Origin: Candidatus Trichofilum aggregatum
GTDB taxonomy: Bacteria; Chloroflexota; Anaerolineae; Promineifilales; Promineifilaceae
Length of the DNA stretch: 64,000 bases
Direction of reading: 5' to 3'
Assembly (NCBI GenBank): GCA_016716885.1
Contig: JADJUV010000004.1
Coordinates: 1 to 64,000, forward strand
In this document: in pieces, positions 43,506-51,893 of the stretch
Position numbering within the stretch: position 1 is the stretch's first letter
Layout: each line of letters opens with the position of its first letter
Program-made: the position numbers and the translations under genes
The notes under the pieces: generated by a model
The model's input: only the letters and a program-made list of their open reading frames with translations
What the model was told of the DNA's origin: nothing
Database searches by the model: none

Positions 43506-45152
43506 TTACCGGACTATCTGGGGCAAAAAGAGACGATCCGGATTGACCAATACAAACCCATTAATGAAGTTATCTTGTTCGTTGGTTTCCGGAATTTGAT
43601 TAGTGGCATCTATGCGGCCATAAAACGTATGACTTCCCGTGGCTAAGCCACTCCAGCGAATAGTTGCCACCATATTGTCACGGACGCACCCTTCGACCCC
43701 GGACAGGGTGGCTGTACCAATCAGACCGGTGTGATTGGGATTGGTGTATAGACTGACATTGAAACTGCCGGTTGCCTCGGTGTTGCCGTTGTTCATAACC
43801 TGGATATGAATGTCTACCGTGTCATTGTTTATTTGAGTGGTGTTGTATTGATACGGAAACAGGTTGACATTGAGCGTTTGTGGTGTGACCAGATTACGAT
43901 GTTGTTGCCCAATGGGCGATAGGGCATTGATACTACCTGCGGGCAGACTGGTGTAATTACTGTTCAGCAAGTTGCTCACATCACCGGTGCTATTGACCCA
44001 CATTTTGTACCAGAGCCATTGGTGGACCAGGCGTCCCCCATCAGCCGAATAACCGAGATTGGGATCCCGGCTTTCTGGACCGTCCAGGTAGTTGAAGGTT
44101 TGTTGCATGAAGGTGCTGACTCGTTGGGGGGTGAAACAATTGCCATATTCGTCCTGGATGAAACAGGAACCCCCAGGGTCTAAGATGTAGGGGTACAAGA
44201 CAGAAAATTCAGTTAGCAAGAGTGGTTTTTCTTGTTGACCATGTTCTTTGAGCCATTCGCGCATGTTCACGACTTGCTGTTTGAAGGTGGGCATGTCGGT
44301 GTGTTCAGCGAAGCAGTAGACATCATTGGCGGCGCACGCGGCCGCGCTACCACCACTTTCACGCCGCCAATTGCTAAAGGGACGGTTGGGCGGTTCGTTC
44401 ACACCAAGAGGTATATTGGCAATGCCATTGGGGGTAACGCCATCGGCCATGACTTCGGGCAAAATGTACAGGTGGAACGTCCAGACATCCACCGGCATGG
44501 GGTGACCAAAGGCTTCCAGGTAAGCATCCCATACCAGATCGAGGTAAGCCAGGCGAGCGGGAGTAACCTGGACTAGCGCCGCCACGGCAACTTGGGCTGA
44601 TGGGTCCCGTTGTTTGATGAAATGGTACACATCGTGGTAAGCGATGGCGTAGATGTCGGGATAGATGTCGCCCTGGCCGACACGCTCAATTTCGTTGCCG
44701 ACCACCCATAAATGACCAGGGTTGGCATCTACAACCGCGCCCAATTCGCTCTCGGTGAGGGCTGGGCCAACAGTAAAGCTGGGCAGGTAAATGGTGCCGT
44801 TCTTGTTTTGATGGATGGTAATAAACTGAACGAATTCGGTATCGGGAATAGCGGAACTGGCGGTACCAAAGTTGATGTACCAACCCGCGCCCACGGTGGG
44901 CAACCATGCCGCTTGATCATAGTCCGCGGCCACGCCGTAGCGGCAGTTGGTGCTACCGATGAGGGATGAGGTGGGCGGAATTTCTGGCGCGGCCGCAAAG
45001 GTGGAGTTGGTCAACCGGTTGGCGATGGGGTTAGTGAGGGCAGAGGTTAAACCAGTGTTGTGGTAAGTCAGGAGAAAAGCAAGCAGGGAAAAGCTCAGGA
45101 CAAGGAAGGCAATATATAGTACGCGGCCGCGCCGCATAACCCCATCATTCAT
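43506..45152 (-). CDS. Secreted GH-A-like glycoside hydrolase with C-terminal CARDB-like domain and FLPQIVR tail
   Basis: Exported protein of 548 residues with an N-terminal signal anchor (VLYIAFLVLSFSLLAFLL). The first 350 residues look like a TIM-barrel hydrolase of clan GH-A: YGVAADYDQAAWLPTVGAG, the N-E pair LWVVGNEIER as possible acid/base, and LLLTEFSVLYP as possible nucleophile. Residues about 420-530 resemble a CARDB domain (NDTVDIHIQVMNNGNTEATGSF, IRWSGLATGSHTFYGRIDATNQIPETNEQDN). The chain ends RLFLPQIVR, the same type of tail as the Thr/Pro-rich protein at 9426. It probably cleaves an extracellular or cell-surface glycan. The substrate is unknown. Confidence 0.78.
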   Translation of the reverse strand: MNDGVMRRGRVLYIAFLVLSFSLLAFLLTYHNTGLTSALTNPIANRLTNSTFAAAPEIPPTSSLIGSTNCRYGVAADYDQAAWLPTVGAGWYINFGTASSAIPDTEFVQFITIHQNKNGTIYLPSFTVGPALTESELGAVVDANPGHLWVVGNEIERVGQGDIYPDIYAIAYHDVYHFIKQRDPSAQVAVAALVQVTPARLAYLDLVWDAYLEAFGHPMPVDVWTFHLYILPEVMADGVTPNGIANIPLGVNEPPNRPFSNWRRESGGSAAACAANDVYCFAEHTDMPTFKQQVVNMREWLKEHGQQEKPLLLTEFSVLYPYILDPGGSCFIQDEYGNCFTPQRVSTFMQQTFNYLDGPESRDPNLGYSADGGRLVHQWLWYKMWVNSTGDVSNLLNSNYTSLPAGSINALSPIGQQHRNLVTPQTLNVNLFPYQYNTTQINNDTVDIHIQVMNNGNTEATGSFNVSLYTNPNHTGLIGTATLSGVEGCVRDNMVATIRWSGLATGSHTFYGRIDATNQIPETNEQDNFINGFVLVNPDRLFLPQIVR

Positions 45153-45473
45153 CAGATAACCTCGTGTTGATAAATTGAGTAAACACCCACTACGGCGCTG
45201 GCATATAAACGGCGAGATAATGGTTGGTTTTTCAGACTATCCTTCTATTTCACCCCAGTGATTTAGTGAAGCGACTTTGCAGAACGTTGCTTCGGCCAGA
45301 AAGGCAATAGTGGATGGTCACTAAACGCTCGTAACAGAGCCATTATAGACGGATTGGGGGTCAGTGACGAATGGGGGGAGCGCTCTGGTGGCCTAACTTC
45401 TCAGCAACTGCTCAGGGTTATTTCACCATAAACTCACGAACGGGGGTTATTATTTTTCCTGAAGTCGCCAAAC

Positions 45474-45519
45474 AACCAATCAGCCCCGATCTTCCCTCCT
45501 GGATCGGGGCTGACTGGTT
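45474..45519. promoter_or_regulatory. Strong hairpin in the trmH leader, 18-base stem
   Basis: AACCAATCAGCCCCGATC (45474-45491) pairs with GATCGGGGCTGACTGGTT (45502-45519) with one mismatch and a ten-base loop. It lies in the 511-base divergent gap 45153-45663, where both neighbours start. It may be an attenuator, a terminator of an unseen transcript, or another repeat family. The gap has no gene. Confidence 0.55.
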
Positions 45520-45627
45520 TTCCGGGGTAGAAAAGGGCCCCCGTTTCTGACAGTTATAGATAGGGCGATTCTTCGCCAGCCTGAGGGAAGTGGGTAGACT
45601 AAAAGGAGAGAGAGACCGCCCCGCCCT

Positions 45628-45642
45628 CCCCCCCCCCCCCCC
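45628..45642. other. 15-base C homopolymer just upstream of trmH
   Basis: A run of 15 C residues ends 21 bases before the ATG of the methyltransferase gene. Such a tract is slippage-prone in replication and a frequent source of sequencing or assembly error. Confidence 0.6.
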
Positions 45643-45663
45643 TAAGGGCAATGGAGAAACGCG

Positions 45664-46197
45664 ATGACGATGAAGCCCCTGATTGGAACACCCCTCAAGC
45701 GATTTTTGCGTGATTATAAGCGTGAGCAAACCACGTCCCATGACCTGATAGCCGTACTGCAAAGCGTGGAATATCCGGCCAATGTCGGTTCTATTTTTCG
45801 CCTGGCGGACGCGGCCGCGCTCACCGAGTTAGTCCTCACCGGCATTACCCCCACCCCCCAATGCCACCATCGAAAAGTAGGTCGGGCCAAAAGCTTGCGT
45901 GTGCCCTGGCGTTATGAGCCTGAAGCCACCACTGTTTTATCCCAGTTAAAGGGGCAAGGTTATCAAATCGTCGCCATTGAACTGGCGGAAAAGGCTGTGC
46001 CTTACCACACTTTTGTCTACCCCCAAAAGACATGCCTGGTGGTAGGACATGAGGATCATGGCATTACCAAAGCCACGTTGGCGCTGTGCGATGCCGCCGT
46101 TTTTTTGCCCATGTACGGTAAAGGGCTGTCATTGAATGTCCATGTGGCCCTTAGCGTGGTGGTTTACCACATTCTTCATCAGCCTACCGGTTCATAA
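45664..46197 (+). CDS. TrmH/SpoU-family RNA methyltransferase
   Basis: SPOUT-fold RNA 2'-O-ribose methyltransferase of 177 residues, the size of TrmH/TrmL-type enzymes. Motif 1 is VLQSVEYPANVGSIFRLADAA (N and R typical), motif 2 CLVVGHEDHGIT (GxExxG-like with H) and motif 3 FLPMYGKGLSLNVHVALSVVVYH (SLNVxxA). GGAG lies eight bases before the ATG. Target tRNA or rRNA position is undetermined. Its 3' end overlaps convergent surE by 19 bases. Confidence 0.9.
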   Translation: MTMKPLIGTPLKRFLRDYKREQTTSHDLIAVLQSVEYPANVGSIFRLADAAALTELVLTGITPTPQCHHRKVGRAKSLRVPWRYEPEATTVLSQLKGQGYQIVAIELAEKAVPYHTFVYPQKTCLVVGHEDHGITKATLALCDAAVFLPMYGKGLSLNVHVALSVVVYHILHQPTGS

Positions 46198-47021
46198 ACT
46201 TGTGATAGTTCCAGCAAACCCGTCTTTGTTTGTGGTTTGGGTATAACCGTCACCTGATTCCACCCCCATTCTTCCAGCCCTGGCATAACATGATAAGCGG
46301 TTAAATCCATTTGTAGCGGTGTGACGGAGACATGCCCCGTGGCTAAGGCTCCCACGTCGCTGCCATCTTCGGGGACTCCGGTAGGGGAATCGCCGCCAAT
46401 CCAATAGTAAGCGCGGCCGCGAGGGTCCAGGCGCTCATCAAGCCGATCCCGGTAGACGCGTAACCCTTGTCGTGTCAATTGCATCCCCTGTATTTCTTCA
46501 AGCGGCAAATTGGGAATATTGACATTGAGAAAGACCCCTTTGGGCAATCCTCGTTGGATGACCATGCGGGTGATGAGGCGGGCTACGCGTGCGGCCGCGC
46601 TGTAATCAACCATTTCATGACCATGTTTACCGGCATCCAGGGAGAAGGCGATACCGGGAATGTGCCAGATGATGCTTTCCATCACCGCCGTGACTGTTCC
46701 TGAATAGGTGACATCATGACCCAGATTTGCCATGGGGTTGATGCCGGAAACTACCAGATCGACAGGTTCCGGTAAGAACCCCATGACCGCCAGGGCTACA
46801 CAATCTGAGGGCGCACCATCACAGGCGTAGGCGGGTGTGCCATCAGCCAGGGTGACTTCTTGTACGCGCAAGGGGCGATCCAGGGTTTTGACGTGGCCCC
46901 GCCCCGACCAATTGCGATCCGGAGCGACGATAGACACGCGGCCGCATTGCCGCATCACCTGGGTTAAAGCCAACAAACCAGGGGCATGAACCCCATCATC
47001 ATTTGTTACCAAAATGTGCAT
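46179..47021 (-). CDS. surE: 5'-nucleotidase SurE
   Basis: Broad-specificity 5'/3'-nucleotidase and stress survival protein, 280 residues. The N-terminal metal site ILVTNDDGVHAPGL is complete. SGINPMANLGHDVTYSGTVTAVMES is the second diagnostic block, and FLNVNIPNLP precedes a longer C-terminal region usual for bacterial SurE. It converges with the RNA methyltransferase gene and overlaps it by 19 bases. Confidence 0.95.
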   Translation of the reverse strand: MHILVTNDDGVHAPGLLALTQVMRQCGRVSIVAPDRNWSGRGHVKTLDRPLRVQEVTLADGTPAYACDGAPSDCVALAVMGFLPEPVDLVVSGINPMANLGHDVTYSGTVTAVMESIIWHIPGIAFSLDAGKHGHEMVDYSAAARVARLITRMVIQRGLPKGVFLNVNIPNLPLEEIQGMQLTRQGLRVYRDRLDERLDPRGRAYYWIGGDSPTGVPEDGSDVGALATGHVSVTPLQMDLTAYHVMPGLEEWGWNQVTVIPKPQTKTGLLELSQVYEPVG

Positions 47022-47350
47022 ATAATTTCCTTATTGTTTTTTGGACTGCGATAGCGATCACTATGAAGTGAAACTTTTTCTTGAAAGCTGAGCAACAGCT
47101 TATGTCTGGGACGTTAAGAAGCGTTTAAAGCGGCGTTATGCTTTGATGTTTGGTCGAAGTTTGGCCTTTGGTTTGCTTGTCAGGGTAGGGGTATTTACGG
47201 TATACTTCCCTCATTAATGTGTGCGGGGTATTACAACAATACTTTTCGCCACACCCCATTTGTTGAACAAGCCTGCTATCGTAAACGGTATTATAAGTTC
47301 CCACTTTGAGCGTATCCTACTTTCAAAGCCTGGGTCTGGGAGAAGGGATT
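47022..47350. other. 329-base divergent gap between surE and dnaN
   Basis: No gene and no clear DnaA box cluster is visible, only scattered AT-rich stretches and TTGTTGAACAA near 47260. The dnaN ribosome site GGGAGAAGGG lies at its right end. An origin is not supported here. Confidence 0.5.
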
Positions 47351-48484
47351 ATGCGAGTTTCCTGCTTGCAAGAGAATCTGGCTAAGGGATTGAGCATTGT
47401 AGGCCGGGCGGTCAGTACCCGCTCTACCTTACCCGTGTTGGCTAATGTGCTGTTGGGCACAGACAACGGTCGTTTGAAGCTCTCGGCGACTAATTTAGAG
47501 ATTGTGATTACTTGTTGGATTGGGGCCAAAGTGGAAGACGAAGGAGCCATTACCATTCCCGCCCGCACCTTTAGCGATTTGGTGAATTCTCTGCCGCCAG
47601 AACGGGTTGATCTGGAGTTGAACAAGTCAACGCAAACGATTCACCTGGCTTGTGCCCGCACGGAGGCCAACATCAAAGGCATTGATCCCCAGGAATTCCC
47701 CCTCGTCCCAGAAGCCAATGGGCAGGATCGGATCAGCATTGCTGCGCCGTTGTTCAAGGAAATGATTCAGCAGGTATCGTTCGCGGCCGCGACAGATGAT
47801 GCGCGTCCCATCTTAACCGGTGTATACACCCAGTTCGACAAAAACCAGATAACCATGGCCTCCACCGACGGCTTTCGCCTCTCCGTGCGTACCGGTGAAC
47901 TCGTCAACCATGTGGAACGCCCTCTCTCCATCGTCATTCCGGCTCGCGCTCTCACCGAAGTAGCCCGGGTGATGAATGACAGTCTGGAAACAGTTCACAT
48001 CTCCATGCCTGGCGGCCGCAACCAAATTGTCTTTGATATGGAAAGCGTCGTTCTGGTCTCCCAACTCGTGGATGGCAACTTCCCCGATTACCGCCCGGTT
48101 GTGCCGGGTCGGCATGTCACCCGTACCGTTTTAGGTACCGCGGACTTCCGCAAAGCCTGCAAAACAGCCGACATTTTTGCCCGTGAAGCCAGTAACACCG
48201 CCCGTGTGCGCGTTGAGCCGGGCAACGAAATTATGCCCGGTTACGCCACTATTTCCGCCACCAGCACCGAAACCGGTGACAACGTGGCCCAAATTGACGC
48301 CAATGTTCAAGGTGATGCCATCGAAATTAACTTCAATGTCCGGTTTATGTCGGAGGTGTTGGGGGTTATTGATACGCCGCAGGTGGCGCTAGAAACGACC
48401 ACATCCCTGGAACCTGGGGTGATCAAGCCCGTCGGCAAAGATGGCTTTTTGCATATCATCATGCCCATGCAGTTTGGTCGCTAA
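47351..48484 (+). CDS. dnaN: DNA polymerase III subunit beta (sliding clamp)
   Basis: Ring-shaped processivity clamp for the replicative polymerase, 377 residues in three similar domains. Diagnostic segments are MRVSCLQENLAKGLSIVGRAV, STRSTLPVLANVLL, GIDPQEFPLVPE, RPILTGVYTQF and DGFRLSVRTGEL. The C-terminus HIIMPMQFGR matches the usual HLVMPMR-type end that forms the partner-binding cleft. ATG at 47351 follows GAGAAGGG at a good distance; the longer frame is not family sequence. The gene is not next to dnaA or recF here, so it has been moved from the classic origin cluster, or is a second copy. Confidence 0.95.
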   Translation: MRVSCLQENLAKGLSIVGRAVSTRSTLPVLANVLLGTDNGRLKLSATNLEIVITCWIGAKVEDEGAITIPARTFSDLVNSLPPERVDLELNKSTQTIHLACARTEANIKGIDPQEFPLVPEANGQDRISIAAPLFKEMIQQVSFAAATDDARPILTGVYTQFDKNQITMASTDGFRLSVRTGELVNHVERPLSIVIPARALTEVARVMNDSLETVHISMPGGRNQIVFDMESVVLVSQLVDGNFPDYRPVVPGRHVTRTVLGTADFRKACKTADIFAREASNTARVRVEPGNEIMPGYATISATSTETGDNVAQIDANVQGDAIEINFNVRFMSEVLGVIDTPQVALETTTSLEPGVIKPVGKDGFLHIIMPMQFGR

Positions 48485-48497
48485 ATGCATAGATGTT

Positions 48498-48573
48498 CAG
48501 ATAATCATTTGGAGTTTTAGTTCGTAGTGACCGCTTTAGCGGGCTGACGCCAGCCCGCTAAAGCGGTCACTAC
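48498..48573. repeat. 76-base palindromic repeat, copy 1
   Basis: CAGATAATCATTTGGAG and TTTTAGTTC lead into a 50-base inverted repeat with arms GTAGTGACCGCTTTAGCGGG and CCCGCTAAAGCGGTCACTAC. Copies 2 and 3 are at 50085-50160 and, inverted, 57640-57715. It lies between convergent dnaN and the first surface-protein gene. Confidence 0.88.
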
Positions 48574-48591
48574 AAAGCGATTCAAGAGAAC

Positions 48592-48626
48592 AAAAAAAGG
48601 GTACTCGTTACGAGTACCCTTTTTTT
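48592..48626 (-). terminator. Bidirectional terminator, AAAGGGTACTCG hairpin
   Basis: GGGTACTCG and CGAGTACCC form the stem, flanked by A7 and T7. It lies downstream of the first surface-protein gene (minus) and could also stop dnaN. Related hairpins follow the other two surface-protein genes. Confidence 0.88.
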
Positions 48627-48636
48627 GTTCCTGGTC

Positions 48637-48669
48637 AGATTGGTTCACGCTTGAAACGTGAACCAATCT
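48637..48669 (-). terminator. Hairpin AGATTGGTTCACG...CGTGAACCAATCT
   Basis: A 13-base perfect stem with a seven-base loop lies 12 bases past the stop codon of the surface-protein gene. It belongs to the same family as 9362-9394. Confidence 0.75.
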
Positions 48670-48681
48670 AAACGCGTGTAA

Positions 48682-49956
48682 CTAATTTTGTGGGCGTCGC
48701 ACAACCATGACAGCTCCAGCCAGTAAAACCAGGCCAGTCATGAGCGCCACCAGGATGAACGAGCCAGATGTCTGACCAGCAATGCTGCTCAAGGATACAT
48801 CGGTGGGTAAACCAGTAACAGTCGCTGAGGCGGTAGCTGTTGCGACGGTATTGGTGCCACTGATATACGCAGTCCACAAGGCATCATTGGTGATGGTGTC
48901 GGTCATCAGCACATAGGATTCGGTGATGAAGGCCGAGGCACTGGGAACCAGTGTGTAAGCGAATCCGGGGCCAATCACAGTGCCCAAGACACTGTCCGTC
49001 AATGTGTGATGAGTCAGGGTTACATTGCCGGTATTTTCTACTGTGTAGCAGTAGTAAACGGTGCTACCGTAATCCACAGAGATGGAAGTGGTGGTGGCAC
49101 AACTATTGGCGTCTGTACCCACGGTTTTGGCCAGGGTAATGGCGGGCGCTTGCGGTGTATTAACTGAACCGATGACCATGAAGGGGAACCCTTGTACTGC
49201 CCCTGAACCTGCATCAATGGCACTGCTCCAGGTTCCAGCACCCGGATCATATTGAAGGCCATTCCCTGTGGTGGTTGTACCGAGAATACTGATGGGCGGG
49301 ACCCACGGGCCGGAAGCCAGTGAACCACCCGTCTGCCAGTCTACCCAATACGTTCCAGGAGGGAGAACGAGGCCAGCCGTGGCTGTATTAGCCATAGTTG
49401 GCCGATTTGTCGCTAATAGGTCTGTATCAATAACACGGTAGAGATTGGGCCAGGTTGTGGAAGCCAGCCGGTTGGTGGTGGTGTCACCAAAGATAACGGT
49501 TCCACCTGCATTGGGCGCGCCATTCCAGATGCGGAAATTGACATTGTTAATCGTAGAGGTTGTTGTGGACCCTGTTTGGTAGGCATAGAAGACAATATTG
49601 TCTACCTGCCAGCCCGCTGGATCTGTGACCGTGAATTCATCGGCTACACGGAAGCCAGTGGTTAAGGCATGACCAAATCCATAAGTGCCTAACCCAATGG
49701 CAGTTTCCAAAGAACTAGCATCAGCACCACCCGCTCCACCTGCGGGGTGGGTGATCAGGGGGCCATTGTCATAAAGAACGCTACCGGCCGGGACAAAGGG
49801 TGCACCTGGCTGGGCAACAGGTCCTGGCGCGGCCGCGCCAGGACCATCACTGGCTAATTCTGCGGCTGGTGTACCAGAACCAGCCATAACCCCTGTTACG
49901 GTTAAAGCAACGAGTATCAACAGCAACCATAAAGATTTCCAATACGTTTTCTTCAT
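48682..49956 (-). CDS. Surface protein 1 with conserved C-terminal domain and PTDVSL-helix-RR tail
   Basis: Exported protein of 424 residues. The signal peptide is WLLLILVALTVTGVMAG. Residues about 60-280 form a beta-rich region with VLYDNGPLITHPAGG and FRVADEFTVTDPAGWQVDN, a pattern seen in secreted domains of unknown function. A shared domain begins ITLAKTVGTDANSCATTTSI (DUF11-like: VENTGNVTLTHHTLTDS). The end is PTDVSLSSIAGQT, a hydrophobic helix FILVALMTGLVLLAGAVMVV, then RRPQN. This tripartite end resembles a cell-surface sorting signal, although it is not LPXTG. AGGAGG precedes the ATG. It is paralogous to the two genes that follow it. Confidence 0.8.
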   Translation of the reverse strand: MKKTYWKSLWLLLILVALTVTGVMAGSGTPAAELASDGPGAAAPGPVAQPGAPFVPAGSVLYDNGPLITHPAGGAGGADASSLETAIGLGTYGFGHALTTGFRVADEFTVTDPAGWQVDNIVFYAYQTGSTTTSTINNVNFRIWNGAPNAGGTVIFGDTTTNRLASTTWPNLYRVIDTDLLATNRPTMANTATAGLVLPPGTYWVDWQTGGSLASGPWVPPISILGTTTTGNGLQYDPGAGTWSSAIDAGSGAVQGFPFMVIGSVNTPQAPAITLAKTVGTDANSCATTTSISVDYGSTVYYCYTVENTGNVTLTHHTLTDSVLGTVIGPGFAYTLVPSASAFITESYVLMTDTITNDALWTAYISGTNTVATATASATVTGLPTDVSLSSIAGQTSGSFILVALMTGLVLLAGAVMVVRRPQN

Positions 49957-50084
49957 TTTAACCTCCTAGGTATGTGTCTAAGCTTCCTTAGTAGAAGATA
50001 AGAGAGCGATCATTAGTATATAGTAACTCCGTACTAGGGCAAAAATTCAGTTTGAAAGACTCGGCCAGGTAAACCAGGGCCGAT

Positions 50085-50160
50085 CAGATAATCATTTGGG
50101 GTTTTGGTTCGTAGTGACCGCTTTAGCGGGCTGGTGTTAGCCCGCTAAAGCGGTCACTAC
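50085..50160. repeat. 76-base palindromic repeat, copy 2
   Basis: CAGATAATCATTTGGGG and TTTTGGTTC are followed by GTAGTGACCGCTTTAGCGGG and its complement (50111-50160). Same orientation as copy 1. It is placed at the same position relative to hairpins and gene end as copy 1, so it belongs to a duplicated 3' cassette. Confidence 0.88.
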
Positions 50161-50241
50161 AAACAAAATCTTTTTCTTGAAAGCTATAGATTGTTTTCTT
50201 GTTCGCGGCAAAAAAAATGATATGAACCGATTTTTTACAAC

Positions 50242-50276
50242 AAAAAGGGATACTCGTTAACGAGTATCCCTTTTTT
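50242..50276 (-). terminator. Bidirectional terminator, AAAGGGATACTCG hairpin
   Basis: AGGGATACTCGTT pairs with AACGAGTATCCCT, flanked by A and T runs. It follows the second surface-protein gene. Nearly the same stem as 48592-48626, with compensating base change (G-T-A to A-T-A), so pairing is conserved. Confidence 0.85.
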
Positions 50277-50287
50277 ATACCAGGTTT

Positions 50288-50316
50288 ATTGGTTTACTTT
50301 CTAGATGTGAACCAAT
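50288..50316 (-). terminator. Hairpin ATTGGTTTAC...GTGAACCAAT
   Basis: Diverged copy of the hairpin at 48637-48669 at the same place after the second surface-protein gene. The stem keeps nine or ten pairs with one G-T. Confidence 0.6.
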
Positions 50317-50331
50317 TCTAGACCCGTGTGA

Positions 50332-51504
50332 TTAACTCTGTTGACGACGACCAACCATGACGGCTCCAGCCAGCAAAACCAGACCGGCCATGAGGGCCAC
50401 CAGGATGAACGAACTGGATGTCTGCCCTGCAATGCTGCTTAAAGACACATCGGTAGGCAGACCGGTAACAGTCGCTGAGGCGGTTGCCGTTGCGACAGTG
50501 TTGGTGCCACTGATATACGCAGTCCATAAGGCATCATTGGTGATGGTGTCGGTCATCAGCACATAGGATTCGGTGATGAAGGCTGAGGCACTGGGGGCCA
50601 GGTTGTAGACAAAGCCAGGGCCAAGCACGGTACCCAGGACGCTGTCAGTTACGGTGTGGTGGGTTAGGGTTACATTGCCGGTATTTTCCACTGTGTAGCA
50701 ATAGTAAACGGTGCTACCGTAGTCGGCGGAAATGGAAGTTGTGGTGGCACAGCTAGCCGGATCCGTACCCACTGTTTTGGTCAGAGCAATGGAAGGTAAG
50801 CCAGCAGATGCTTCATTACCAATGACATTGATGACAATATGCATATTGGGGAAGCCAATTGACCCTGTCGCAGCAGGTTGGGAGAGACCACAATCAGCTG
50901 CACGCAAATAGCTGGGATCGCTCTGGCCAGCGGCGTTAGACCCAATAAAGAAAGAGTTGTTAGCAGCCTGTCCATTGGGTGAGAAGACTTCAACCACCAA
51001 AATGCCATTGGGAGGCACTGTGCCGTTAACAAGCGAGGTGTAAATTGTCCCACTTTGACTAGAGATGTTATCGGTTGTGTTGCCAATAGCTGTTAAGTTG
51101 GCAAGTGTGAAAGCACCATTCAACGTGTATAGCCTTACCTGTATGGGTTGGGTGGTGGCGCTGGTCGCTTGTTCTATACCATATTGTACTGCTGTCACGT
51201 CAAATGTATCGACGATACCAAAGTCGTTGGCCAAATCAAACACGCGATAGTAGCTATTATCTGTATGTAGGCCACCAGCATTACAAGACACTGAATTACC
51301 TACGGTGATAACCTGTGACGTAGAATGGGTGATGGTGATGGAACCACCCGTCGCTATGGCAGGCGCCTGATTATTCGTACCAGTAGCGGGGCTAGGATTT
51401 GTCGCTAGACTTGGCCCATTCCCAGCCAGGGCTACGGAAACAGTTAACAGGCCCAGAGCAAACAATAAAGCAACAAGCATAAATAGGGAACGTTTCTTTT
51501 TCAT
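50332..51504 (-). CDS. Surface protein 2 with conserved C-terminal domain and PTDVSL-helix-RR tail
   Basis: Exported protein of 390 residues. The signal segment is SLFMLVALLFALGLLTVSVALA. The N-terminal half (about 40-235) is beta-rich with SNYYRVFDLANDFGIVDTFDV-like spacing and a predicted disulfide (NAGGLH, AADCGLS). From about residue 245 it is nearly identical to surface protein 1: IALTKTVGTDPASCATTTSI, VENTGNVTLTHHTVTDSVLG, ending PTDVSLSSIAGQTSS, helix, RRQQS. The start is the ATG at 51504 with AGGAGG nine bases upstream. No GCGGCCGC is present, unlike its neighbours. Surface-exposed, role unknown. Confidence 0.8.
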   Translation of the reverse strand: MKKKRSLFMLVALLFALGLLTVSVALAGNGPSLATNPSPATGTNNQAPAIATGGSITITHSTSQVITVGNSVSCNAGGLHTDNSYYRVFDLANDFGIVDTFDVTAVQYGIEQATSATTQPIQVRLYTLNGAFTLANLTAIGNTTDNISSQSGTIYTSLVNGTVPPNGILVVEVFSPNGQAANNSFFIGSNAAGQSDPSYLRAADCGLSQPAATGSIGFPNMHIVINVIGNEASAGLPSIALTKTVGTDPASCATTTSISADYGSTVYYCYTVENTGNVTLTHHTVTDSVLGTVLGPGFVYNLAPSASAFITESYVLMTDTITNDALWTAYISGTNTVATATASATVTGLPTDVSLSSIAGQTSSSFILVALMAGLVLLAGAVMVGRRQQS

Positions 51505-51835
51505 AGTCAAAATCCTCCTGGATTGCACTGAAACATGGAAGTCATGATGAAATAAGGTCTATAAGACAAGATGGCTGATTGACTTCCTGAGTTGCCTTAT
51601 AAACATGACGCAAAAGCACTTATACATGCACCGTGCGACCATTAAGACAGGATTATACAATTATGAGAATGATGGGCAAACTCAGCTGACCTGCCCAAGC
51701 CCATTGGTATAACATAGATCGTTAAGATGAAACGGCTATTCTCCTTTATTTGAGTTTAATGCCAGAGAGAATTACTCTACAAAACCCGCTCGCTTTAGCT
51801 CTCGACGTATGCCTTTTAGGCAACTACCTAAAAAC

Positions 51836-51865
51836 AAAAAAGGTACTTGTGCAAGTACCTTTTTT
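51836..51865 (-). terminator. Terminator AAAAAGGTACTTG hairpin
   Basis: AAAAAAGGTACTTG and CAAGTACCTTTTTT with a two-base loop follow the third surface-protein gene. A second hairpin TTTTAGG/CCTAAAA lies just beyond at 51813-51832. Confidence 0.85.
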
Positions 51866-51893
51866 GTTTTTAGGTGTTGATTAAGCGCAAAAA

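Noticed and set aside
45418..45762. A 114-residue minus frame covering the poly-C tract
   Set aside because: It reads glycine from the C-run, overlaps the real RNA methyltransferase start and has no family resemblance.
47022..47350. Replication origin next to dnaN
   Set aside because: I found no cluster of TTATCCACA-type boxes and no dnaA gene; the AT-rich bits are too short to support a call.
48592..51865. The hairpin terminators and palindromes as a CRISPR array
   Set aside because: They are only three copies with wide unequal spacing, each placed at a gene end, and no cas genes are near.
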